Part shown: positions 55,874 to 63,453 of the stretch, in pieces | Numbering within the stretch: the stretch's first letter is position 1 | How the letters are laid out: the number at the start of each line of letters is the position of its first letter | Origin: Fen-999 sp044220545 | GTDB taxonomy: Bacteria; Pseudomonadota; Gammaproteobacteria; Burkholderiales; Rhodocyclaceae | Direction: 5' to 3' | Length of the DNA: 64,000 bases | Assembly: GCA_044220545.1 (NCBI GenBank) | Contig: JBGAQX010000021.1 | Coordinates: forward strand, 1 to 64,000 | The notes under the pieces: generated by a model | Database searches by the model: none | What the model saw: the letters and a program-made list of their open reading frames with translations, nothing else | What the model was told of the DNA's origin: nothing | Position numbers and translations under genes: made by a program

Positions 55874-56947
55874 TTAAATCAATGCGTTGCCGTGACGTAC
55901 GAAGCTGGGCTTGACGATTGCTGCTTTCAGGCGCTTGTCGCGGATTTCCACCTCGACTTCATCACCAATCCGTACCCCCATCGGCAGCCGTGCCAGCGCG
56001 ATGGAGCGCTGTAGCGTAGGTGAGAAAGTACCTGAGGTTATTTCTCCAGTGCCTTGTTTAGTAACTACCTGTTGATGAGATCTCATTACGCCCTTATCGA
56101 TCAGCAGGAGGCCGAGAAACTGCTTCTGCTGACCTTGCTCGATCAGCGCCGCCTTGCCGATGAAGTCGCGTTCGGTGTTCAGTGAAACGGTCCAGGCTAG
56201 GCCTGCGTCGAGCGGGGAGACCGTCTCATCCATGTCCTGGCCGTAGAGGTTCATGCCCGCCTCCAGGCGCAGGGTGTCGCGGGCACCGAGACCGATGGGG
56301 GCGACGCCGGTCGCCCGCAATGCGGCCCAAACGGCCGGCGCGTCGGCGGCGGGCAGGGTGATTTCGAAGCCATCCTCGCCCGTGTAGCCGGTACGGGCGA
56401 TCAGCCAGTCGTTCCACTCGGCGGCCTGAAAGACGAACAGCCCCTCACTCGCCGCTCGGGTGGCCGGAAAGGCGGCCCAGAATCTTTCCCGGGCCTGCGG
56501 GCCTTGCACGGCAATCATGGCCAGTTCCGGACGGCCGACGATATCGACGTTGAACCCGGTGGCCTGCTGCCTCATCCAGGCCAGATCCTTGTCGGCGGTA
56601 CCCGCATTGACGACGATCCGGTAACGGTTTGGCGAGAAGAAATAGGCGATCAGGTCGTCGATGACGCCGCCGTTTTCCCTCAGCAGGCAGGAATAGAGCG
56701 CCTTGCCCGGCAGGGTCAGCTTGGCGACGTCGTTGGCGATCAGTCGGCGCAGCCAGGGCTGGGCGTCGCAACCGAGTACATCGATGGCGCGCATGTGCGA
56801 AACATCGAACATGCCGGCGTCGCGACGGACGGTGTGATGCTCTTCGATCTGTGAGCCGTAGTGGATGGGCATGTCCCAGCCGGCAAAATCGACCATCTTG
56901 GCGCCGGCGGCGATGTGGGCATCAAACAAAGGTGTATGTTTTCCCAT
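55874..56947 (-). CDS. gcvT: Glycine cleavage system T protein (aminomethyltransferase)
   Basis: The 357-residue enzyme moves the methylene group to tetrahydrofolate and releases ammonia. Marks are KMVDFAGWDMPIHYGSQ, FDVSHMRAIDV, RTGYTGEDGFEI, and GLGARDTLRLEAGMNLYGQD. First gene of the operon, directly after the glycine riboswitch and terminator. The region 56015-56100 is clearly more AT-rich than its surroundings. Confidence 0.95.
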   Translation of the reverse strand: MGKHTPLFDAHIAAGAKMVDFAGWDMPIHYGSQIEEHHTVRRDAGMFDVSHMRAIDVLGCDAQPWLRRLIANDVAKLTLPGKALYSCLLRENGGVIDDLIAYFFSPNRYRIVVNAGTADKDLAWMRQQATGFNVDIVGRPELAMIAVQGPQARERFWAAFPATRAASEGLFVFQAAEWNDWLIARTGYTGEDGFEITLPAADAPAVWAALRATGVAPIGLGARDTLRLEAGMNLYGQDMDETVSPLDAGLAWTVSLNTERDFIGKAALIEQGQQKQFLGLLLIDKGVMRSHQQVVTKQGTGEITSGTFSPTLQRSIALARLPMGVRIGDEVEVEIRDKRLKAAIVKPSFVRHGNALI

Positions 56948-56993
56948 AATTCAATGACTTAAATGTCTTTCCTTATGTTGTTTCTGAGCAAAC

Positions 56994-57024
56994 AAAAAGG
57001 GCGAAGGCCGCTTAGCCTTCGCCC
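56994..57024 (-). terminator. Intrinsic terminator of the glycine riboswitch
   Basis: On the minus strand GGGCGAAGGC, a six-base loop, GCCTTCGCCC and TTTTTG form a perfect 10-bp stem plus U-run right after the second aptamer and 47 bases before the gcvT start. Glycine binding should prevent its formation, the normal on-switch layout. Confidence 0.9.
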
Positions 57025-57205
57025 ATCTGTCCTTGCACCTGAGAGATTTTCCCCATCGGTGGATGGTTGCCATGTGATCAACGGCCCATCGCTCTCCAGA
57101 GTTTTCCTGCATCGTCGGCCCTTTTGCCTGAGCGGTTCCCGGGCGGTTGCGCCTTCGGCGGCTGAATCGGTTGCGATGCGACCGATCTGCTCTCTCCCGA
57201 CGATC
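57025..57205 (-). promoter_or_regulatory. Tandem glycine riboswitch upstream of gcvTHP
   Basis: Two glycine aptamers are visible on the minus strand. The first contains GCCGCCGAAGG, GCAACCGCCCGGGAACC and CTCAGGCAAAAGG. The second has CTGGAGAG, GATGGGGAAAATCTCTCAGG and TGCAAGGACAG. These are the conserved core sequences of the class, with the GGAGAG lead-in before each. The first aptamer (about 57115-57205) is followed by the second (57025-57110) and an intrinsic terminator. Cooperative glycine sensing would switch on the cleavage operon. Confidence 0.93.
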
Positions 57206-57263
57206 AGCCCGGATTATGCCGGGGGCCGGCAGGGCCGGCAAGGGGCTTTGTTAGAATGGCGGG

Positions 57264-58106
57264 GTGAAACCGCTCAATGCCGACCTCCACTGCCATTCGT
57301 CCGTCTCGGACGGCCTGCTTTCGCCCGCCGAAGTGGCGCGACGGGCCCATGGCAACGGTGTCGAACTGCTCGCGCTCACCGATCACGACGAAATCGGTGG
57401 GCTGGCGGCGGCGGCGGCCGAGGCGCAAGCGCTGGGCATGCGCTTTGTGAGCGGCGTCGAAATCTCCGTGTCCTGCGGGGATGACCAGACGGTCCATATC
57501 GTTGCACTAGGCTTCGACCCCGGGTACGCGCCGTTGATCGATGGTCTGGCGCAGGTTCGCGGCGGGCGCGATTCGCGGGCGATGCGCATGGCCGCCGAGC
57601 TGGACAAGGTCGGCATTCACGGCGCCTATCAGGGCGCTTTGAAGTATGCCGGCAACCCGGCCCTCATTTCGCGGTCGCATTTCGCGCGCTACATTGTCGA
57701 ACTTGGCCACGCGAGGGATGTGAAGACCGTGTTCGACTGGTGGCTCGCCAAAGGCAAACCGGGCTATGTCAGCCACCCTTGGGCGACGCTGGAGGATGCC
57801 ATGGGCTGGATTCTCGGTGCCGGCGGCATCGCCGTGGTGGCGCATCCTGGACGCTATCGGTTGTCGAAGACCGAACTGCTGGCAATGTTATCGACATTCA
57901 AGGACTTGGGGGGCGTTGGCATCGAAGTGATGTCCGGTTCGCACAACCAGGACCACATACGGGAATATGCCCATGTCGCGAGGCAGTACGGTTTTCTGGC
58001 GTCGCGTGGTTCCGATTTCCATGGCCCGGGGGAGAGTTGGGTCGACCTGGGGCGGCTGCCCGACCTGCCGCCCGACCTGACGCCTGTCTGGACAAGGTTG
58101 AACTGA
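57264..58106 (+). CDS. PHP-family phosphoesterase (RNase AM / nucleotide phosphatase type)
   Basis: The 280-residue protein has the PHP metal site: DLHCHSSVSDG, ALTDHDEIGG, and later AHPGRYRLS and SRGSDFHGPGE. It fits the YciV/TrpH group, which removes phosphate from 3',5'-bisphosphate nucleotides and trims RNA 5' ends. The start is GTG at 57264. A -10-like TAGAAT at 57252-57257 lies only six bases before it, so a leaderless transcript is possible. It begins a long same-strand run to rluB. Confidence 0.88.
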   Translation: MKPLNADLHCHSSVSDGLLSPAEVARRAHGNGVELLALTDHDEIGGLAAAAAEAQALGMRFVSGVEISVSCGDDQTVHIVALGFDPGYAPLIDGLAQVRGGRDSRAMRMAAELDKVGIHGAYQGALKYAGNPALISRSHFARYIVELGHARDVKTVFDWWLAKGKPGYVSHPWATLEDAMGWILGAGGIAVVAHPGRYRLSKTELLAMLSTFKDLGGVGIEVMSGSHNQDHIREYAHVARQYGFLASRGSDFHGPGESWVDLGRLPDLPPDLTPVWTRLN

Positions 58107-58107
58107 A

Positions 58108-58734
58108 ATGGCGGAACTGCTTTCGATTCATCCCCTCGACCCACAGCCGAGGCTGATCAAACAGGCGGCGGAGATGATTCGCTCCGGCGATTTGGCCGCC
58201 TTTCCGACCGATTCCGCCTACGCTCTGGGCGGGCACCTTGGCGACGCGGGGCTGCTTGATCGCATCCGCCGCATTCGTGGCGTCGATGATCGACATTTAT
58301 TCACGCTGATGTGCCGCGACCTCTCGGAAATCGCCACCTATGCCAAGGTGGATAACGCCCAGTACCGGCTCCTGAAGGCGACCACGCCGGGCAGCTACAC
58401 CTTCATTCTCGAAGGCACCAAGGAGCTGCCGCGCCGGGTGTTGCATCCGAAACGCAAGACCATCGGCTTGCGGGTGCCCGATCACCCGCTGGTTCTGGCT
58501 TTGTTGGCCGAGTTGGACGAACCGCTGCTGAGCTCCACGCTGATGTTGCCGGGCGACGAGCATCCCCTCAGCGACGCCGATACCATTCAATCCCGGCTCG
58601 ACAAGTTGCTCGACCTGGTGATCGATTGCGGGCCTTGCGGAACCCAGGCGACGACCGTCATCAATCTGACCGGTGGCTCGCCGGAGCTGGTGCGGGCGGG
58701 ACGCGGCTCGTTGGCACCGTTCGGCCTGGGGTAG
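58108..58734 (+). CDS. YciO/Sua5-family protein
   Basis: The 208-residue protein has the YrdC/Sua5 fold: LIKQAAEMIRSGDLAAFPTD and the KRKTIGLRVPDHPLVLALL segment. Its N-terminal arm (DPQPRLIKQA) fits the YciO group, whose role is less certain than that of TsaC, the tRNA threonylcarbamoylation enzyme. It starts one base after the PHP gene. Confidence 0.85.
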   Translation: MAELLSIHPLDPQPRLIKQAAEMIRSGDLAAFPTDSAYALGGHLGDAGLLDRIRRIRGVDDRHLFTLMCRDLSEIATYAKVDNAQYRLLKATTPGSYTFILEGTKELPRRVLHPKRKTIGLRVPDHPLVLALLAELDEPLLSSTLMLPGDEHPLSDADTIQSRLDKLLDLVIDCGPCGTQATTVINLTGGSPELVRAGRGSLAPFGLG

Positions 58735-58748
58735 AATCCGCCGCCTCC

Positions 58749-59393
58749 ATGAACGCAATCCAGACGCTGGCGATATCCGCCCTGCCGGTGATTTTCGCCA
58801 TCACGCTGCACGAAGCGGCGCATGGCTACGCGGCGCGCCATTTCGGCGACCCGACGGCCTGGCAGGCGGGTCGCATCAGCATCAATCCCTTGCGCCACGT
58901 GGATCTGGTCGGGACGATCATCGTGCCGGCGATGATCCTGCTGCTCAGTGCCGGCGGCTTCCTGTTTGGTTGGGCAAAGCCCGTGCCGGTGAACTTCGGT
59001 CGCCTGCGTCACCCGAAGCAGGACATGCTCTGGGTGGCGGCCGCCGGTCCGGGCGTCAATCTCCTGATGGCGTTGGGCTGGGGCCTCCTGCTCAAAATCG
59101 CGGTAGCCATGCCCGTGCACGGCTACTCGCAGGCGATGGCGGAAATGGCCCGTGTCGGCATCAATATCAATGGCGTTCTGATGGTGTTGAATCTGTTACC
59201 GTTGCCGCCGCTAGACGGCGGGCGGATAGCGGTGAGCTTGTTGCCACATCGGCAGGCTGCACAGTTCAGTCAAATCGAGCCGTATGGCATGGTGATTCTG
59301 CTGGCGCTGCTATTCACCGGCGTGCTGGAAACAATACTCGGGCCGCTGCTGGGCCTGTTCATGATGCTGATGAAGTCATTCTTGAGTCTCTGA
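58749..59393 (+). CDS. Site-2 protease (M50) family membrane metalloprotease
   Basis: The 214-residue protein has about five transmembrane segments and the zinc site HEAAHGYAARHFGD plus NLLPLPPLDGG (the Asp ligand). It belongs to the compact group without PDZ domain. Substrates are unknown. A TAGAAT at 58732-58737 lies 11 bases before the ATG. It sits between the YciO and trpS genes. Confidence 0.9.
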   Translation: MNAIQTLAISALPVIFAITLHEAAHGYAARHFGDPTAWQAGRISINPLRHVDLVGTIIVPAMILLLSAGGFLFGWAKPVPVNFGRLRHPKQDMLWVAAAGPGVNLLMALGWGLLLKIAVAMPVHGYSQAMAEMARVGININGVLMVLNLLPLPPLDGGRIAVSLLPHRQAAQFSQIEPYGMVILLALLFTGVLETILGPLLGLFMMLMKSFLSL

Positions 59394-59395
59394 CC

Positions 59396-60598
59396 ATGTA
59401 CGCGGAAAAAGTCCTCTCAGGCATGCGGCCGACCGGCCGTCTCCACCTTGGCCACTACCATGGCGTACTGGCCAACTGGATCAAGCTGCAACACGAGTAT
59501 CCGTGCCTGTTCTTCGTCGCCGACTGGCACGCGTTGACCACGTCATACGACGAGCCGGGCACGATCACGCAAAACTCCTGGGACATGATCATCGATTGGC
59601 TGGCCGCCGGAGTCGATCCTTCCCAGGCCACATTGTTCATTCAGTCCAGGGTGCCGGAGCACGCCGAACTGCATCTGCTGATGTCGATGATGACGCCGCT
59701 GGGCTGGCTGGAACGGGTGCCGACCTACAAGGACCAGCAGGAAAAGCTGACGCACAAGGACCTGACGACCTACGGTTTCCTCGGCTATCCCCTCTTGCAG
59801 GCGGCGGATATTCTCATCTACCGCGCCAATCGCGTGCCAGTGGGCGAGGACCAGGTGCCGCACATCGAGTTCACCCGGGAAATCGCCCGTCGTTTCAATC
59901 ACCTGTATGGTCGCGAACCGGGCTTCGAGGACAAGGCGAAAGAGTCAATAAAAAAGCTGGGCAGCAAGCGCGCCAAACTGTACGAAGAACTGCGTACCCG
60001 ATATCAGGAAAAGGGTGAGCAGGACGCCCTGGAGCAGGCCCACGTGCTCCTCAACGAGGCGCAGAACCTTGCCCATGGCGACCGGGAACGTTTGTTCGGC
60101 TATCTCGAAGGCGGCGGCAAGATGATTCTGGTCGAGCCCGACTCCATGCTGACCGAGGCTTCGCGCATGCCCGGTCTGGATGGCCAGAAGATGTCCAAGT
60201 CCTACGGCAACACCATTGCGCTGCGCGAGGATGCCGAGTCGATCCGCAAGAAGATTCGCACCATGCAGACCGACCCCCAACGCGTTCGCCGCACCGATCC
60301 GGGCGACCCGGAGAAGTGCCCGGTATGGCAGTTCCACCTCATCTATTCCGGTGACGATGTGCGGCAATGGGTCCAGCAGGGCTGCCGTTCGGCGGGTATT
60401 GGCTGCATCGAGTGCAAGCAGCCGGTGATCGACGGCGTACTCAAGGAGCAGGAGCCGATGCGGGAACGGGCCAGCATGTACGAAGAGGATCCGCAACTGG
60501 TCAAGAACATCATCGCCGATGGCTGCGAGAAGGCGCGCAAGCTTGCCCAGGAGACCATGCGCGACGTGCGCGAAGCCATTGGTCTGGATTACGCGTGA
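59396..60598 (+). CDS. trpS: Tryptophanyl-tRNA synthetase
   Basis: The 400-residue class I synthetase has the HIGH-type motif GRLHLGHYHG and the KMSKS motif in DGQKMSKSYGN. It is longer than E. coli TrpS (334) and carries extra sequence between EDKAKESIKK and LTEASRMPGL, as in several betaproteobacterial enzymes. The stop overlaps the scpA GTG (GTGA at 60595-60598). Confidence 0.95.
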   Translation: MYAEKVLSGMRPTGRLHLGHYHGVLANWIKLQHEYPCLFFVADWHALTTSYDEPGTITQNSWDMIIDWLAAGVDPSQATLFIQSRVPEHAELHLLMSMMTPLGWLERVPTYKDQQEKLTHKDLTTYGFLGYPLLQAADILIYRANRVPVGEDQVPHIEFTREIARRFNHLYGREPGFEDKAKESIKKLGSKRAKLYEELRTRYQEKGEQDALEQAHVLLNEAQNLAHGDRERLFGYLEGGGKMILVEPDSMLTEASRMPGLDGQKMSKSYGNTIALREDAESIRKKIRTMQTDPQRVRRTDPGDPEKCPVWQFHLIYSGDDVRQWVQQGCRSAGIGCIECKQPVIDGVLKEQEPMRERASMYEEDPQLVKNIIADGCEKARKLAQETMRDVREAIGLDYA

Positions 60599-61413
60599 GC
60601 GAGCTTGCCGCGGTGATGGAGCCGCATCTGCCGAAGGTTTATGGCGAAACTTTGCCGACCTTGCCGCGCGACCTGTATATCCCGCCCGACGCGCTCGAAA
60701 TCTACCTCGACGCCTTCGAGGGACCGCTCGACCTGCTGCTCTATCTGATCCGTAAGGCCAATATCAACATCATCGATATCCCGATGGCGCCGCTCACCGC
60801 CCAGTACCTGGTGTACGTCGAGGCGATGCACAAGAAGAATCTGGAGCTGGCGGCGGAATATTTGCTGATGGCGGCGATGCTGCTCGAGATCAAGTCGCGC
60901 ATGCTGCTACCCCGGCCACCCAAGGCCGACAACGGCGAGCCGGAGGACCCGCGCGCCGAACTGGTCCGGCGGCTGATGGAATACGAGCGCATGAAGCTGG
61001 CGGCGGCCAAGCTCAACGAAATGCCGCAGGCCAACCGAGACTACGAGTGGGTGACGGTCTGGGTGACCGATCAGGTCGTCGAGCGGCTGCCGGAGGTTTC
61101 CCTGCACGATCTGCAGGTAGCCTGGCTGTCCTTGATGAAACAGGCCAAGGTGCTTGCCCACCACAGGGTACGGCGCGAGGAGTTGTCGGTGCGTGAATAC
61201 ATGACCGGCATCCTGCGCCGTTTGCAGGGACGAGGCTACGTGGTGTTCGAGGATCTGTTCGACACCGCAACGGGCGTGGCCAGCCTGGTGGTAAGCTTTC
61301 TGGCCGTTCTCGAACTGGCGCGCGAAAAGCTGGTCGAGATAACCCAGAGCGAAGCCCTGGCGCCGATTTACGTGAAGACCGCCAACTCCGATGATCACGC
61401 TCTACAAGCCTGA
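60595..61413 (+). CDS. scpA: Segregation and condensation protein A
   Basis: The 272-residue kleisin has FEGPLDLLLYLIRKANINI-type start (FEGPLDLLLYLIRK), EYLLMAAMLLEIKSRMLLP and a C-terminal winged-helix stretch (FLAVLELAREKLVEITQ). It bridges SMC heads. The GTG at 60595 overlaps trpS; an ATG 21 bases later is another possible start. It overlaps scpB by 23 bp. Confidence 0.93.
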   Translation: MSELAAVMEPHLPKVYGETLPTLPRDLYIPPDALEIYLDAFEGPLDLLLYLIRKANINIIDIPMAPLTAQYLVYVEAMHKKNLELAAEYLLMAAMLLEIKSRMLLPRPPKADNGEPEDPRAELVRRLMEYERMKLAAAKLNEMPQANRDYEWVTVWVTDQVVERLPEVSLHDLQVAWLSLMKQAKVLAHHRVRREELSVREYMTGILRRLQGRGYVVFEDLFDTATGVASLVVSFLAVLELAREKLVEITQSEALAPIYVKTANSDDHALQA

Positions 61414-62005
61414 AGACTTCAAAATCGTGCTTGAAACGGCGCTGCTTGCCGCCGGTGAGCCGATGCCGCTGGCCGAGCTCAAGAAGCTGTTCGACCACGA
61501 GTTCGACGACGATACCTGGCGGACATTGCTCGACGACCTGCGCCGCGACTGGGCGCATCGCGGCGTCGAACTGGTGCAATTGGCGACCGGCTGGCGTTTT
61601 CAAACCCGGCCGGAATATCAGGATTTCCTCGACCGGTTGAAGAACGAAAAGCCGACCCGCTATTCCCGGGCGGCGATGGAAACCCTTGCCATCATCGCCT
61701 ATCGGCAGCCGGTAAGTCGCGGTGATATCGAGGACATTCGCGGTGTTGCCGTATCGCCCAATGTCCTGAAAACGCTGGAAGCGCGTGGCTGGATCGACGT
61801 GGTGGGCCACCGCGACGCACCGGGACGGCCGGCGCTCCATGCCACCACCAAGAAGTTTCTCGACGACCTCGGGCTGCGCAGCCTCTCCGAGCTGCCGCCT
61901 CTGACCGAAATTGAACGGGTAATCGACCTTGCAGAATCGACCAACGAAGCCGACCAAATCGCCGCGCCACAAGAACAGCCCGCTCCGGCCGCCGAGCAAG
62001 CCTGA
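61391..62005 (+). CDS. scpB: Segregation and condensation protein B
   Basis: The 204-residue protein has two winged-helix domains: KIVLETALLAAGEPMPLAEL and AMETLAIIAYRQPVSRGDIE, then the VSPNVLKTLEARGWIDVVG motif. It binds ScpA in the SMC complex. A Pro/Ala/Glu-rich tail runs into the overlapping rluB. Confidence 0.93.
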   Translation: MITLYKPEDFKIVLETALLAAGEPMPLAELKKLFDHEFDDDTWRTLLDDLRRDWAHRGVELVQLATGWRFQTRPEYQDFLDRLKNEKPTRYSRAAMETLAIIAYRQPVSRGDIEDIRGVAVSPNVLKTLEARGWIDVVGHRDAPGRPALHATTKKFLDDLGLRSLSELPPLTEIERVIDLAESTNEADQIAAPQEQPAPAAEQA

Positions 62006-62819
62006 GGGTGTCCGGGGCCGGGCGACCGGCGCGACGACGGGCCCTGTTGGCTCGCGGCGACCGCCAAGAGCCGTCGAGCCGGTCGAGACGCTGAAGCTGC
62101 ATAAGGCGCTGGCCGACGCGGGCCACGGTTCGCGCCGCGAACTGGAGGAATGGATTGCCGCCGGACGTATCAGCGTCAACGGCGAGCCGGCGCATGTCGG
62201 CCAGCGCATCAGCCCGGATGACAAGGTGCGGGTCAACGGCAAGCTGGTGCAGCTAAAGTCTGGCGACACCCGCCTGCCGCGGGTGCTCCTGTATCACAAG
62301 CCGGAAGGGGAGATCGTCTCCCGCGACGATCCGGAGGGGCGGCCGACGGTGTTCGAGAAGCTGCCGCGCATCAACAACGGCCGCTGGATAGCGGTGGGTC
62401 GGCTCGACTTCAATTCGTGCGGGCTGATGTTGTTTACCAGTAGCGGCGAACTCGCCAACCGACTGATGCACCCGCGTTACGCCCTGGAACGCGAATACGC
62501 GGTGCGTGTTCTCGGCGAGCCGGGCGTCGAGGCTGTGGCGCAACTCAAGGCCGGCATTCAGTTGGAGGACGGCATTGCCCACTTCAACCGTTTTCTGGAA
62601 GCCGGCGGCGAGGGGGCCAACCACTGGTACAACGTCACCATTTCCGAAGGGCGCAATCGGGAGGTGAGGCGCATGTTCGAGGCGGTTGGCCTGACCGTCA
62701 GCCGCCTGATGCGCGTTCGCTACGGGCCGGTTCAGTTGCCCGCGGGCCTCAAACGGGGGCTGTGCCGCGAGCTCGATCCGCAAGAGGTCGGTACGCTTTT
62801 GAAGACCCTGCGACCCTAA
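61929..62819 (+). CDS. rluB: 23S rRNA pseudouridine synthase RluB
   Basis: The 296-residue protein has a basic, Pro-rich N-terminal extension (about 1-52), an S4 RNA-binding domain (LHKALADAGHGSRRELEEWI) and the RsuA/RluB catalytic domain with Asp in GRLDFNSCGLMLF. It makes pseudouridine 2605 in 23S rRNA. The only available start is a TTG at 61929 inside scpB (77-bp overlap) unless translation starts further in, so the N-terminus is uncertain. Confidence 0.87.
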   Translation: MQNRPTKPTKSPRHKNSPLRPPSKPEGVRGRATGATTGPVGSRRPPRAVEPVETLKLHKALADAGHGSRRELEEWIAAGRISVNGEPAHVGQRISPDDKVRVNGKLVQLKSGDTRLPRVLLYHKPEGEIVSRDDPEGRPTVFEKLPRINNGRWIAVGRLDFNSCGLMLFTSSGELANRLMHPRYALEREYAVRVLGEPGVEAVAQLKAGIQLEDGIAHFNRFLEAGGEGANHWYNVTISEGRNREVRRMFEAVGLTVSRLMRVRYGPVQLPAGLKRGLCRELDPQEVGTLLKTLRP

Positions 62820-62845
62820 AAAACCCAGAAAAATCCGAAACCTGA

Positions 62846-62875
62846 TTGCTTCCGAGAGGGTCGCCCTGCTATAAT
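62846..62875 (+). promoter_or_regulatory. Sigma-70 promoter of the rimP-nusA operon
   Basis: TTGCTT at 62846-62851 and a perfect TATAAT at 62870-62875 are spaced by 18 bases. Initiation near 62882 would give a leader of about 105 bases before the rimP ATG. The leader contains a terminator-like hairpin. Confidence 0.7.
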
Positions 62876-62920
62876 CTTCCTGTTTTTGGTGCACCGTTCT
62901 CAATGCGAGGGCGAATGGGC

Positions 62921-62947
62921 AAAAATGGGCAGCAGTGCCCATTTTTT
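62921..62947 (+). terminator. Attenuator-like terminator in the rimP leader
   Basis: AAAAATGGGCA, the loop GCAG and TGCCCATTTTTT form a hairpin with a U-run (62921-62947), placed between the promoter and rimP (62987). Because it precedes the coding region it may regulate read-through into rimP-nusA, as leader attenuators do, rather than end the upstream operon. Confidence 0.65.
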
Positions 62948-62986
62948 ATTTGTGGCGGCGGTTAAGCGGCGGGATGTGCGGGCGGG

Positions 62987-63424
62987 ATGCAACTGGCTGA
63001 AATAATTGAACAAGCGGTGACCGGACTCGGGTATGAGCTCGTTGATTTCGAAACGAGCCCCAAGGGCCGCCTGCTGCGCGTGTTTATCGACAAGCCGGGG
63101 GAGCAGGGCAGCGTCAATATCGACGATTGCAGCACTGTCAGCAACCATTTGACCCGCTTGTTCGTCGTCGAGAACGTCGACTACGATCGTCTGGAGGTTT
63201 CGTCCCCAGGACTCGATCGTCCATTGAAGAAGCCCGCCGACTGGCTGCGTTTCGCCGGTCAGGACGCCCAGTTGAAGCTGCGCGTGCCCATGGGCAACCA
63301 ACGTAATTTCGTCGGCCAGATCGTTGGCCTGAACGGCGACCGGGTGGTGGTCAAGGTCGAAGGCGAAGACCGGGAGTTTCCGGTCGACGGGATCGACAAG
63401 GCGCGCCTGGTGCCGAAGTTCTAA
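62987..63424 (+). CDS. rimP: Ribosome maturation factor RimP
   Basis: The 145-residue protein shows IIEQAVTGLGYELVDFE, RVFIDKPGEQGSVNIDDCST, and VENVDYDRLEVSSPGLDRPL, all RimP signatures. It helps 30S assembly. It is in the standard rimP-nusA order, 29 bases before nusA. Confidence 0.95.
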   Translation: MQLAEIIEQAVTGLGYELVDFETSPKGRLLRVFIDKPGEQGSVNIDDCSTVSNHLTRLFVVENVDYDRLEVSSPGLDRPLKKPADWLRFAGQDAQLKLRVPMGNQRNFVGQIVGLNGDRVVVKVEGEDREFPVDGIDKARLVPKF

Positions 63425-63453
63425 ATCTGAACTGGATTGCTGGAGGACTTGGA

